The position numbers were made by a program, and so were the translations under genes. Shown in pieces: positions 1 through 7,940 of a DNA stretch of 23,049 nucleotides (within the stretch, counting starts at the first letter, position 1; the number at the start of each line of letters is the position of its first letter). The stretch spans positions 1 through 23,049 of the forward strand of contig DASZSB010000075.1 of assembly GCA_035548835.1 (NCBI GenBank), in the 5' to 3' direction. The notes under the pieces were generated by a model, which searched no databases, was not told the origin of the DNA, and saw only the letters and a program-made list of their open reading frames with translations. The stretch comes from FEN-1219 sp035548835. Lineage in GTDB: Bacteria > Pseudomonadota > Gammaproteobacteria > Steroidobacterales > Rariloculaceae.

Positions 1-236
1 GCCTCGTTGACCTTGATCTGGCGGCCGTCGAGCGACGTGCCGTTCATCTGCTGGATCGCAGTCTGCGCCTCAGCGTCCGTCGACATCTCGACGAAGCCGA
101 AGCCCTTGCTCTGCCCCGTGTCGCGATCGGTGATCAGCGCAACGGAATCCACTTTCCCGCACTTGCCGAACGCTTCGCGAACGGCTTGCTCGGTGATCGA
201 ATACGGCAGGTTGCCGACGTAGAGTTTTCTGCCCAT
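1..236 (-). CDS. RRM-domain RNA-binding protein (N-terminal part; continues beyond the window)
   Basis: The visible 78 residues are nearly a whole RNA recognition motif. RNP2 is the stretch KLYVGNLPY at residues 4-12 and RNP1 is KGFGFVEM near residues 44-51, with aromatic residues where RNA bases stack. Single-RRM proteins of this kind are common in proteobacteria and cyanobacteria and are thought to be cytoplasmic RNA binders, often cold-responsive; that role is family knowledge. The ATG at 234-236 has an excellent Shine-Dalgarno, AGGAGGT, just upstream (minus strand), which fixes the start. The gene has its own candidate promoter (322-351) and an approximately 80-nt leader. The stop codon lies outside the window, so the C-terminus (often a Gly/Arg-rich tail) is not seen. 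Confidence 0.93.
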   Translation of the reverse strand, partial: MGRKLYVGNLPYSITEQAVREAFGKCGKVDSVALITDRDTGQSKGFGFVEMSTDAEAQTAIQQMNGTSLDGRQIKVNE

Positions 237-321
237 GGTTACCTCCTCAGGTAGCGCGCTCGCTCAAGAGAACTTAGGCACCATGCCAGCAGACTTCTTG
301 GAAGCGATCGGGGACCGCAGG

Positions 322-351
322 ATCATACGAAGCAACATACCCAGAAGTAAA
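322..351 (-). promoter_or_regulatory. Candidate sigma70 promoter for the RRM gene
   Basis: On the minus strand a -35-like TTTACT (346-351) is followed after 18 nt by a -10-like TATGAT (322-327), which matches TATAAT at five of six positions. It lies between the terminator of the upstream gene and the RRM start, predicting a leader of about 80 nt. This is seen by eye only; no transcript evidence is available. Confidence 0.4.
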
Positions 352-365
352 GCGGTTCAGTGCCC

Positions 366-384
366 AAAAACGGGCTTTCGCCCG
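366..384 (-). terminator. Rho-independent terminator of the PQQ-dehydrogenase-like gene
   Basis: On the minus strand a perfect 5-bp stem CGGGC/GCCCG closes a GAAA (GNRA) tetraloop at 371-384. A run of five T follows at 366-370. It begins six bases after the TAG stop at 390-392, the classical position for an intrinsic terminator, and separates this gene from the RRM gene. Confidence 0.8.
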
Positions 385-389
385 GATTC

Positions 390-1607
390 CTAACTGGCCG
401 GTTCGATACGCAGGATGGCCCCGTCGTCATCGTCGACCAGCACGTAGAGTAAACCGTCCGGCCCCTGGCGAACATCGCGCATGCGGTGCCGCCAGTCCGT
501 CAGGAGGGCCTCCCGGCGCAGCTCCTCCATCCTCTCATTGAACAGGATGCGCTGGATCTGGCCGGTGCCGATGATCTCCCCATAGCGCAGGCCGCCCACG
601 AACACGTCGCCTTTCCATTTCGGCAACCTGTCTCCCGTGTAGAAGGCCAACCCCGAGACCGCGATGGCCGGGGTCCAGTAGACGACGGGGTCGATGAACC
701 CGTCGCGCTGGAACTTCTGCGAGTGCCAGGGCCCCTGGTACGTGCGACCGAGGCTCACCAGCGGCCAGCCATAGTTGCCGCCGGGTACCAGGACGTTGAT
801 CTCGTCGCCGCCGTTCGGGCCGTCCTCGCACTCCCAGATCTGGCCGGTGCCGGGGTGCACCGCGAGGCCGAGCGGGGAGCGGTGACCGAGCGTGTAGATC
901 TCGGGCCGGTAGCCCGCGCGCCCGACGAACGGATTGTCGTTCGGGACCGTGCCGTCGTCATTCAGGCGCAGGATCTTGCCTGCGTGCGTCGCGGGGTCCT
1001 GCGCGTCGCCGCCGGCGGTCGACATGTACAGCTTGCCGTCGCGGCCGAACACGAGCCGCGAGATCGTGCCCGAATCCGGCAGCGTCACGAACAGGTCATG
1101 CGTGCCGACGAGCTGCCTGCCGTCCCAGCGTCCGCGCGCGAGCGCCAGCGCCCCTTTGTCGTCCGGCAGCGCCTTGTGGTACGTGAGGTAGACGTAGTGG
1201 TTCTCTGCGAACTTCGGGTGAAGTGCGACCTCGAGCAGGCCCGAGCGGCGCGCCGGCTTCACCTCGGGCACGCCCTTCACGGGCTCCGGGTCGAGCACGC
1301 CGCCCCGCACGACCCGCAGGCCGCCGTGCGTTTGCGTGACGAGCCACACGTCGTTCGACACGAACGCGATGCTCCACGGATGCTCGATGCCGCGCGTGAC
1401 GACACTGACCTTGATCCTCATGCCCTCGGCCGTCGGGTACTCGACGGGATGGGTCGGCAGGGGCGGGATCGGCATCTCGGGGGCCACGGGGATGCCGTTC
1501 GCGAACGGGACGCTCTGCTGCGCGGACGCGCCGGCGATCGCGAATGCCGCGGCGCAGGCCGCGGCCGCGCCGCGCCAGCCGAGGCGCAGGCCGTGCTGCA
1601 TGATCAT
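390..1607 (-). CDS. Secreted PQQ-dependent glucose/sorbosone dehydrogenase-like beta-propeller protein (catalytic residues diverged)
   Basis: 405 residues from the ATG at 1607, which follows the purine-rich AGGGGGGAG; an ATG 18 nt upstream (1625) would lie before that site and is less likely. Residues 3-29 look like a Sec signal peptide (Arg-rich n-region, Ala-rich core, cleavage after ASA), so it is probably periplasmic. The fold is recognised from blocks typical of the GSDH/YliI family: HPWSIAF (77-83), HPKF (130-133), SRLVFGRDGKLY (183-194), AGKILRLNDDG (209-219), GHRSPLGL (241-248) and GPNGGDEINVLVPGGNYGWP (263-282). Members use PQQ and calcium to oxidise aldose sugars. Two family hallmarks are altered: the catalytic His expected four residues before Arg184 is Gly180, and the usual GHRNPQG is GHRSPLG. 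The family is well supported; sugar dehydrogenase activity is doubtful. It is the last gene before a clear terminator and lies 40 bp after the dioxygenase gene on the same strand. Confidence 0.88.
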   Translation of the reverse strand: MIMQHGLRLGWRGAAAACAAAFAIAGASAQQSVPFANGIPVAPEMPIPPLPTHPVEYPTAEGMRIKVSVVTRGIEHPWSIAFVSNDVWLVTQTHGGLRVVRGGVLDPEPVKGVPEVKPARRSGLLEVALHPKFAENHYVYLTYHKALPDDKGALALARGRWDGRQLVGTHDLFVTLPDSGTISRLVFGRDGKLYMSTAGGDAQDPATHAGKILRLNDDGTVPNDNPFVGRAGYRPEIYTLGHRSPLGLAVHPGTGQIWECEDGPNGGDEINVLVPGGNYGWPLVSLGRTYQGPWHSQKFQRDGFIDPVVYWTPAIAVSGLAFYTGDRLPKWKGDVFVGGLRYGEIIGTGQIQRILFNERMEELRREALLTDWRHRMRDVRQGPDGLLYVLVDDDDGAILRIEPAS

Positions 1608-1647
1608 GGAGCTCCCCCCTTCCATCGCGGCCCCCCGGCCGTGCCCT

Positions 1648-2703
1648 TCAGCCGTAATTCTCCGAGCGCGCGTTCAGCACCGGCCGGTTGCGGATGAACT
1701 GTGTCATGAGCCATTTCTCGCCGTCGCGCGGCGGCAGGCCGGCGTGCACCATGCGCAGGTCGGGCTGGCCATCGGCCAACGCGTTGCCGAACACGAGCCC
1801 GGCACGCTTGCCGCCGTGATAGCGCAGGGCGAGCTGCGGGAAGTCGGTCTCGCCGCCCTCGTAGTCGTCGTTCAGATAGACGAGGAACGTCGCGACGCGC
1901 TGGCCGCGCTCGCGAAGCTCCTTCTCGTAGTTCGGGATCTTCGGGTTCACGAAGTCGTAGTGGTTCGTGATCTCTTCGCCCGGGGAGTAGTGCAGGACCG
2001 TGGCGCCTTCCATGTGGTGCAGCGGAATGCCGGTCGCCACGCTCATGCGCGACTGGATGGCCACCTGCACGACGTCGGCCTGGATCAGGTCGAATCCCGC
2101 CGCGCTGTTCGTGCGCATGTGATCCGCGATGTCCTTGCCGTTGACCGGGTCGTAGATCAGCGCGCGCTGCAGCTTCGGTCGTGCGCGCTCGATGAGCCAC
2201 GCGCAGATCGGATCCGTGACGAACTCCGGGAACACGCGTACGAGCGGATTGGCGGACAGCGTGGTGCCGGCGGGGGCGTGCTGCCAGAAACCCGCGTCGA
2301 TCCGGTTCGCGAGCTGCCGCCAGCCGGTCGTATCCGCGGCCGCTGCGAGCGGCTCGCCGGCCAGTGCCGTCAGCTGCTTGCGCGCGGAGTCCGAGCCGTG
2401 TTCCGCGGCAAACACCAGCAAACCGATGGCATCGTTCCAGTCCTGCGGCATGTGCGCGCCGAGCGCCTTCAGCACGGCCAGCCGCAGCGCGGCCTCGGCG
2501 CTGCCCGCTTTCGCGGCGTCGAGCAGCATGCCGGTGGCTTCGGTCGGCAGCAGCGGCGCCCGGTCGCCGATCAGCAGGCGCTGGCCGAGCGCGGTCATGG
2601 CGTCGATGTCGCCGCCCTGGGTGGCCCGGGCGAGTGCGTTGATGGCGTCGTCGTGGCGGCCGGCCCGGTCGTGCTGCTCGGCGAGAGCAATGGCGGCGGT
2701 CAT
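1648..2703 (-). CDS. Prolyl 4-hydroxylase-like 2-oxoglutarate/Fe(II) dioxygenase with N-terminal helical repeats
   Basis: 351 residues. The C-terminal half is a P4H-type double-stranded beta-helix. The iron ligands are H248 and D250 (in NHYDF) and H320 (in RMVHAG), and K330, ten residues later, is placed to bind the 2-oxoglutarate carboxylate. The core strands ATFLVYLND (271-279) and YEGGETDFP (281-289) are textbook for the family. The first ~115 residues are Ala-rich helices resembling TPR/Sel1 repeats, suggesting a protein-binding module. Such proteins hydroxylate proline or related side chains in a protein or peptide; the substrate here is unknown. No signal peptide is evident, so it is likely cytoplasmic. 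The ATG at 2701-2703 has only a weak ribosome site, and no convincing promoter is seen in the 107 bp before it. It could be co-transcribed with the dehydrogenase-like gene 40 bp downstream. Confidence 0.9.
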   Translation of the reverse strand: MTAAIALAEQHDRAGRHDDAINALARATQGGDIDAMTALGQRLLIGDRAPLLPTEATGMLLDAAKAGSAEAALRLAVLKALGAHMPQDWNDAIGLLVFAAEHGSDSARKQLTALAGEPLAAAADTTGWRQLANRIDAGFWQHAPAGTTLSANPLVRVFPEFVTDPICAWLIERARPKLQRALIYDPVNGKDIADHMRTNSAAGFDLIQADVVQVAIQSRMSVATGIPLHHMEGATVLHYSPGEEITNHYDFVNPKIPNYEKELRERGQRVATFLVYLNDDYEGGETDFPQLALRYHGGKRAGLVFGNALADGQPDLRMVHAGLPPRDGEKWLMTQFIRNRPVLNARSENYG

Positions 2704-2810
2704 GAGGCTGTAGTCATACGGGCGTGGTCGGAAAGACTGTCACAACGGTCCGGCACGGACAAGCCGCCACGGCCGCCAGGGGCCGGGGATGGCGCAGGCA
2801 CGACGGCTCT

Positions 2811-3323
2811 CTACCGTTCGGCGGGCGAGATGGCGGTCAGAATCGCGGTCAGGATTCGTTCCGGCGTGGGCGGACACCCCGGCACTTCGACGTCGACCGG
2901 GATCAGGTTGGCCACGCGGCCGGCGCTCGCGTAGCTCTCGCCGAAGACGCCGCCGGTGCAGCCGCAGTCGCCGACGGCCACCACGAGTTTCGGGTCGGGC
3001 GTGGCGTCGTAGGTGCGCTTCAGCGCCAGCGCCATGTTGCGGGACACGGGCCCCGTCACCAGCAGCAGGTCGGCGTGCCGCGGGCTCGCGACGAGTCTGA
3101 TCCCGAGTCCTTCGATGTTGTAGAAGGGGTTGTTCAGGGCGTTGATTTCGAGCTCGCAGCCGTTGCAGGAGCCCGCGTCCACCACGCGGATGCAGAGCGC
3201 GCGGCCGAGCGTGGCCCGGATGCGCTCCTGCAGGCGCTCGGCGACCCGGAGCGTTTCGTCCGGTCGCGGCGCGGGCTCGGTGACGACACCGATCGAGCCG
3301 ATTCTGTGCAGCGTTTTCCACAT
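2811..3323 (-). CDS. hyfI: Ehr complex 20-kDa [4Fe-4S] subunit, HyfI/NuoB-like
   Basis: 170 residues, the small peripheral-arm subunit of complex I-like and group 4 hydrogenase-like complexes. It should carry the terminal N2-type [4Fe-4S] cluster: Cys53 and Cys56 (GSCNGCE), a Cys of GDCGC (120 or 122), and Cys150 (PGCPP) are all present. The CxxC spacing of the first pair is that of HyfI/HycG/Ech-type proteins rather than the CC pair of NuoB. It is the last gene of the six-gene operon, starting (ATG 3321-3323) three bases after the stop of the large-subunit gene. About 100 bp without a gene follow, in which I see no clear T-tailed terminator. The cluster ligands are intact although the partner large subunit lacks its nickel ligands, so electron transfer, for example to quinone, remains plausible. 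Confidence 0.92.
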   Translation of the reverse strand: MWKTLHRIGSIGVVTEPAPRPDETLRVAERLQERIRATLGRALCIRVVDAGSCNGCELEINALNNPFYNIEGLGIRLVASPRHADLLLVTGPVSRNMALALKRTYDATPDPKLVVAVGDCGCTGGVFGESYASAGRVANLIPVDVEVPGCPPTPERILTAILTAISPAER

Positions 3324-3326
3324 GGT

Positions 3327-4859
3327 TCAGAGGTCGTGCCCGCTGTAGGACAGGTTGAATGACTTGTTGATCAACGGAAAGTCCGGAACGATGTTGCCGA
3401 TGATGGCGTGCTCGAGAGCCGGCCAGTTCTGCCACGACGGATCGTGCGGATGGCAGCGCTCGATGAGGCTGTCGGAGGCCGCGCGCACGGTCACCATGAC
3501 GGGACCCCGCCAGCCTTCGACGAGCCCGATCCCGAGTGCGCCCGCCGGCGCCGGCCCCATGGCGGCGCGGCACTCGCCGGCCGGCAGTCGGGCGACGATC
3601 GTCGTCACGAGGCGTGCCGACTCGGCCAGCTCGTCGAAGCGTACGGCCACTCGCGCCGCGACGTCGCCTTCCGTCCGCGCCTGCTTGCGGACGTCGAGCG
3701 CCGTGTAGGGCGTGCACGGCAAATCGACCCGCAGGTCGTGGTCGCGCCCGCTCGCCCGGCCGGCGAGCCCGAGAACGCCGAGCCGCACCGCGAGGTCGGG
3801 TGCGACGGTGCCGGCACCCACGAACCGGTCGCGGACGCCGGCGTGCTCGTCATAGATCGCTCTGAGCTCCGCCGCTTCGGCCGCCACGCCCCGTGCGCGC
3901 TCCACCAGCGCATCGAGTCGGTCGTGCGCCGCATCGCGCGCCACGCCGCCCGGCACGATGAAGTCGAGAAGATAACGCTGGCCGAATGCCGCATCGAGTG
4001 CGCGCAACCACAGCTCCTTCAGTCGCGAGAACTGCGCGAGGCCGAACGCGAAGCCGGCATCGTTGCCGAGCGCGCCGAGGTCGCCCAGGTGATTCGCGAT
4101 TCGTTCGCTCTCGAGCGCCAGTGCCCGCAGCCACTCGGCGCGCGACGGCACGCGCGCGCCTGCAATGCCTTCGACGGCCTGGCAATAGGCCCACGAGTAC
4201 GCGACTGCCGAGTCGCCGGATACACGCGCGGCGACGCGATGACCGTCGGCCAGCGGCATCCCCGCGAGCCGTTGCTCGATTCCCTTGTGCGCGTAGCCGA
4301 GGCGTTCCTCGAGCTTCAGCACCTTCTCGCCGACGACGGAAAACCGGAAGTGACCCGGCTCGATGATGCCGGCATGCACGGGACCCACCGGGATCTCGTG
4401 CACGCCGTCGCCGGCGACCCGCACGAACGCGTAGTCGTCGGCGACCACCGGCGCTGCCGGCCGCGGATCGCCCTGGCGCGGCGCGAGCGGGCGGTAGTCC
4501 GCGGGCCAGGCGGCGTGGCGCAGCCACGGCCGCGTGTCGCCGTCCTCGGCGTGGATGCCGCACAGGTCGGCGGCGGCGCGCTGCATGCGCGTGGCGCACG
4601 GAAAGATTCCCGCGAGCCCGGGGTAGCTCGTCCGGTCTCCCGGCAGCGCGAGCTCCGCGACGATGACGTTGCGCTCGCAGAGGAACGCCGCGAGCACCGT
4701 CGGCGCGGGCCGCCACTCGGCCCAGAGCGCCAGCAACAGGCCGCCGCTGGCAGCGACGTCCTGGGCCAGCGATTGCCACGTCTCCGGCGCGGCGGCGACA
4801 TGCTGCACGCCCGGAGCGCCCGGCAGGGGGGACGAGTCTGCGAGCCAGCGTCTCAGCAC
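3327..4859 (-). CDS. hyfG: Ehr complex large subunit, HyfG/NuoCD-like fusion lacking NiFe-binding cysteines
   Basis: 510 residues: an N-terminal NuoC-like (30-kDa) region of about 150 residues, then a NuoD/hydrogenase-large-subunit domain beginning at EIPVGPVHAGIIEPGHFRF (155-173). In true [NiFe] hydrogenases nickel is held by RxCGxC near the start and DPCxxC near the end. Here the first site reads R212-V-S214-G-D-S217 and the second D473-P-S475-W-Q-N478, so all four cysteines are replaced by Ser, Ser, Ser and Asn. Sequences ending DFPLINKSFNLSYSGHDL (493-510) are familiar from proteobacterial clusters often annotated hydrogenase-4. The protein should therefore be an electron- or quinone-handling Ehr subunit and not a hydrogenase. 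The start is GTG at 4857-4859, five bases into the operon gap after the hyfF stop; the nearby ATG at 4865-4867 is out of frame. There is no C-terminal extension for a maturation protease, consistent with no NiFe site. Confidence 0.92.
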   Translation of the reverse strand: MLRRWLADSSPLPGAPGVQHVAAAPETWQSLAQDVAASGGLLLALWAEWRPAPTVLAAFLCERNVIVAELALPGDRTSYPGLAGIFPCATRMQRAAADLCGIHAEDGDTRPWLRHAAWPADYRPLAPRQGDPRPAAPVVADDYAFVRVAGDGVHEIPVGPVHAGIIEPGHFRFSVVGEKVLKLEERLGYAHKGIEQRLAGMPLADGHRVAARVSGDSAVAYSWAYCQAVEGIAGARVPSRAEWLRALALESERIANHLGDLGALGNDAGFAFGLAQFSRLKELWLRALDAAFGQRYLLDFIVPGGVARDAAHDRLDALVERARGVAAEAAELRAIYDEHAGVRDRFVGAGTVAPDLAVRLGVLGLAGRASGRDHDLRVDLPCTPYTALDVRKQARTEGDVAARVAVRFDELAESARLVTTIVARLPAGECRAAMGPAPAGALGIGLVEGWRGPVMVTVRAASDSLIERCHPHDPSWQNWPALEHAIIGNIVPDFPLINKSFNLSYSGHDL

Positions 4860-4863
4860 GGGC

Positions 4864-6321
4864 TCATGCTCCCGCGATCAGGGCGGCCGCCAGCCTGAAC
4901 CAGTCGGCCAGGTACGACGGGATGAAGAGCCCGAGCAGCAGCACGAGCCCGAGATGCGCGAACACGGGCAGCAACGCGGGGGAGTGCGGCAGCCGCTGGG
5001 CCGTGGTCTCGCCGAGCACCATCGGTTGCACACGGCCGAAGATGGCCGCGAACGCAACGCCGAGCGCGAACAGCAGGATCGGCGTGGCCCAGGGCTGCTC
5101 GCGCATTGCCGTCGTCAGGATCAGAAACTCGCTCGCGAACACGCCGAACGGCGGCAGGCCCAGGATCGCGATCGAGCCCAGCATGAGGCCCCAGCCGACC
5201 GTTGGGCTCAGCGTGATGAGCCCGCGGATGTTGTCCATGACCTGCGATCCGGCCTTCTGCGCCGCGTGGCCCACGGCGAAGAAGATGGCCGATTTCGTCA
5301 GCGAGTGCACCGTCATGTGCAGCAGCGCGGCGAAGTTGGCGACGGGGCCGCCCATGCCGAACGCGAACGTGATGATGCCCATGTGCTCGATCGACGAGTA
5401 CGCGAACAGCCGCTTGATGTCGCGCTGGCGCCAGAGGAAGAAGGCCGCGAGCACGACCGACAGGAGGCCGAAGCCCATGAGCATGTGCGATGGCAGCGAG
5501 GAGTGCAGCGAGCCCTCGACCAGCACCTTGCAGCGCACGACGGCGTAGATCGCGACGTTCAGCAGCAGGCCGGAGAGCACGGCGGAGATCGGCGTGGGGC
5601 CTTCCGCATGCGCATCGGGCAGCCAGTTGTGCAGGGGGGCTAAGCCCACCTTCGTGCCGTAGCCCACGAGCAGGAAGACGAATGCGAGCCCGAGCACGGC
5701 GGGCTCGAGCTCACCCTTCACGTTGTTCAGGTGCGTCCACAGCAGCGCGCTCATGCCTTCGCCGCCGAGGACCTTCTCCGCGGCGAAGTACAGCAGAATC
5801 GTTCCGAACAGCGCCTGCGCGATGCCGACGCCACACAGGATGAAGTACTTCCACCCCGCCTCGAGGCTCTCGGGCGTGCGGTACAGCGTCACGAGCAGCA
5901 CCGTCGACAGCGTGGCTGCCTCCATGGCCACCCACACTATGCCCAGGTTGTTGCTCGTGAGCGCCACGAGCATCGCGGCGATGAACAGCTGGTACATGCT
6001 GTGGTACAGGCGCAGCTGGTTGGGCCTGACGCGGCCGTGCTCCTGCTCGATGCGCATGTACGGGCGCGAGAACAGCGACGTGGTGAAGCTCACGAACGCC
6101 GTCAGAGACACGAGGAAGACGTTGAAAGGGTCGATGAAGAACTGCTCGTGCGCGGCGGTGATGTTGCCTTCGCCGATCACGCGGATCGTCAGTGCCGCGG
6201 CCGCGAGCAGCGTCGCGAGGCTGAACAGGGCGTTGGCCTCGGGCGCCCAGCGGCGCGCGCCGAACGACGCGAGACAGGCCGCGCCGGCGATCGGGCTTGC
6301 GAGCAGCGCCAGGAATTCCAC
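4864..6321 (-). CDS. hyfF: Ehr complex antiporter-like membrane subunit, HyfF/NuoL-N family
   Basis: 485 residues with around 14 hydrophobic segments, a proton- or sodium-antiporter-like subunit of the complex I family. Conserved ion-path residues are visible: Glu134 in VWVAMEAATLS (TM5 position) and Lys224 in VGYGTKVGLAPLHNWLPDAH (TM7 position). The usual second Lys of the following helix (LLSGxxLK) is Asn255 here (LSGLLLNVAIY), a feature shared with other HyfF-type proteins as far as I recall. The start is GTG at 6319-6321, one base after the hyfE stop; the stop lies four bases before hyfG. It should form part of the membrane arm with HyfB, HyfC and HyfE. Confidence 0.93.
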   Translation of the reverse strand: MEFLALLASPIAGAACLASFGARRWAPEANALFSLATLLAAAALTIRVIGEGNITAAHEQFFIDPFNVFLVSLTAFVSFTTSLFSRPYMRIEQEHGRVRPNQLRLYHSMYQLFIAAMLVALTSNNLGIVWVAMEAATLSTVLLVTLYRTPESLEAGWKYFILCGVGIAQALFGTILLYFAAEKVLGGEGMSALLWTHLNNVKGELEPAVLGLAFVFLLVGYGTKVGLAPLHNWLPDAHAEGPTPISAVLSGLLLNVAIYAVVRCKVLVEGSLHSSLPSHMLMGFGLLSVVLAAFFLWRQRDIKRLFAYSSIEHMGIITFAFGMGGPVANFAALLHMTVHSLTKSAIFFAVGHAAQKAGSQVMDNIRGLITLSPTVGWGLMLGSIAILGLPPFGVFASEFLILTTAMREQPWATPILLFALGVAFAAIFGRVQPMVLGETTAQRLPHSPALLPVFAHLGLVLLLGLFIPSYLADWFRLAAALIAGA

Positions 6322-6322
6322 G

Positions 6323-6982
6323 TTACTTCTCTTCCTTCAACGACTCGAGGTGGTGCAGATCCAGGCTGTCGAACTGCTCGCGGATCTGGAAGAAGAACAC
6401 GCCGAGCACGAGCATCGCGACCAGCACGTCGAGCGCCACGCCGAGCTCGATGATCATCGGCATGCCGTACGTGGCGCTCATGGCGCCGAAGAACAGTCCG
6501 TTCTCCATCGACAGGAAGCCCACGACCTGCGACATGGCCTTGCGGCGCGTGATCATGGTCAGGAACGAGAGCAGCACCACGGCCACCGCGATGCCGATCG
6601 CGTTGCGCGTGGCCGTGCTCGCGAGCGCTGCGATCGGCTGGGCGAGGCCGAAGGCAAAGATCACGATCAGCAGCCCGACCAGCATCGTGCTCGAGATGTT
6701 CAGCAGCGGCTCGCTGTCCCAGTAGACGTCGAGCCGGCGGATCAGCCGGTGCAGCAACCACGGCAGGAACGCGACCTTGACCGCGATCGTCAGCAACGCG
6801 GAGAGGTACAGGTGGTTCTGGCCCGTGCGCCAGGCGAGCAGCAGCGTGGCGGCGGCCAGCAGCGCGCCCTGGATCGCGAACAGGTTCACGAGCGTCACGA
6901 CGCGCCGCTGCGACAGCATCGCGAAGGCGATCAGCAGGAAGACCGCGGCCAGCGTGTTCAGCAGTTGCAGGTCGAACGGCAT
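6323..6982 (-). CDS. hyfE: Ehr complex membrane subunit HyfE (NuoK-like)
   Basis: 219 residues with about seven hydrophobic helices. HyfE proteins combine an N-terminal multi-helix part with a NuoK-like C-terminal part; the conserved Glu pair typical of NuoK-like helices is visible at FLSMENGLFFGAM and MIIELGVALD. In group 4 and Ehr complexes this subunit links the antiporter-like subunits to the peripheral arm. The ATG is at 6980-6982, four bases after the hyfC stop. The length is close to that of E. coli HyfE (about 216 residues). Confidence 0.92.
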   Translation of the reverse strand: MPFDLQLLNTLAAVFLLIAFAMLSQRRVVTLVNLFAIQGALLAAATLLLAWRTGQNHLYLSALLTIAVKVAFLPWLLHRLIRRLDVYWDSEPLLNISSTMLVGLLIVIFAFGLAQPIAALASTATRNAIGIAVAVVLLSFLTMITRRKAMSQVVGFLSMENGLFFGAMSATYGMPMIIELGVALDVLVAMLVLGVFFFQIREQFDSLDLHHLESLKEEK

Positions 6983-6986
6983 CGCC

Positions 6987-7940
6987 TCAGCTCCCGAGCA
7001 GCAAGTTCACGAGCAGGCCCAGCACCGCGAGCAGGAATGCCGTGGCGAGGAACTCGGGCGCGCGAAACACGCGGAGCTTGGCCGACACGGTTTCCACCAC
7101 GGCCAGCCCCGCGCCCGCCGCGGCCAGCTTCAGGGCGAGGATCGGCAGCGCCGCGAGCACCGCGAGCGGCGTCTGCGTCTCGCCGGCGGCGACTCCCCAA
7201 GGGGCGAAGAGCGCGAAACCGATGCAGGCGTAGTTGAACAGCTTCAGCGCCGCGGCCCATTCCATCAGCGCGAGGTGACGCGCGGAGTACTCGAGCAGCA
7301 TGGCCTCGTGGATCATCGTGAGCTCGAGGTGGGTGGCCGGGTTGTCGACCGGAATCCGCGCGTTTTCCGCCAGCAGCACGAGCACGAACGCCACCGCGGT
7401 GAACGCGAGGCTCGGGTAGAGCGCGAAGGGCCGCGTCGCGAGCGCGTCGGAGATGGCGGGCAGCGCCGTGCTCGCGGAGATCAGGGAGGCCACGAGGATC
7501 ACCATCAGCAGCGCGGGCTCCGCCAGGAACCCCACCATCATCTCGCGCCGCGCGCCGAGCGTGCCGAACGCGGTGCCGACGTCCATCGCCGCCAGCGACA
7601 TGAACACGCGCGCCGTCGCGAGCAGGCCCACGAGCGCTATCGCGTCCGCCGCGTTCGAGAACGGCAGCCGCGTCCCCATGGACGGGATGATGGCGGCCGC
7701 GCACACCATGGAACCGAATACCACGTACGGCGCAAAGCGGAACAGCGGCGAGGCGGTCGCGGCCAGCACGGGTTCCTTGTGGAACAGCTTGTGGATCGCG
7801 CGATACGGCAGCCAGATGCTCGGCGCGGATTTGTTCTGCAGCCACGCGCGACACTTCGCTATCCAGCCCCCGAAGAGGGGCGCCAACGCGATCGCCGCCA
7901 GCGCTTCCACCGCCTGCGTGAGCCACGGCGTGAGGCTCAT
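6987..7940 (-). CDS. hyfC: Ehr complex membrane anchor HyfC (NuoH-like)
   Basis: 317 residues with about eight transmembrane segments, homologous to complex I subunit NuoH, which forms part of the quinone channel and docks the peripheral arm. The characteristic acidic loop is clear: ENARIPVDNPATHLELTMIHE at 192-212, containing E192, D199, E206 and E212. Its ATG (7938-7940) overlaps the TGA of hyfB as ATGA, implying translational coupling. Retention of the acidic quinone-side loop argues that the complex still couples a redox or conformational event at this interface to ion movement. Confidence 0.93.
   Translation of the reverse strand: MSLTPWLTQAVEALAAIALAPLFGGWIAKCRAWLQNKSAPSIWLPYRAIHKLFHKEPVLAATASPLFRFAPYVVFGSMVCAAAIIPSMGTRLPFSNAADAIALVGLLATARVFMSLAAMDVGTAFGTLGARREMMVGFLAEPALLMVILVASLISASTALPAISDALATRPFALYPSLAFTAVAFVLVLLAENARIPVDNPATHLELTMIHEAMLLEYSARHLALMEWAAALKLFNYACIGFALFAPWGVAAGETQTPLAVLAALPILALKLAAAGAGLAVVETVSAKLRVFRAPEFLATAFLLAVLGLLVNLLLGS

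Noticed and set aside
486..1697. Long open frame on the plus strand opposite the PQQ-dehydrogenase-like gene
   Set aside because: Its translation is Arg/His/Val-rich with no recognisable domain, as expected for antisense of a GC-rich gene; the minus-strand frame has clear family motifs and a terminator.
1336..2934. 532-codon plus-strand open frame across two minus-strand genes
   Set aside because: It spans two well-supported genes antisense and has low-complexity composition without motifs; a GC-codon artefact.
3327..4859. Functional [NiFe] hydrogenase large subunit
   Set aside because: None of the four nickel-ligating cysteines is present and the C-terminus lacks a processing extension.
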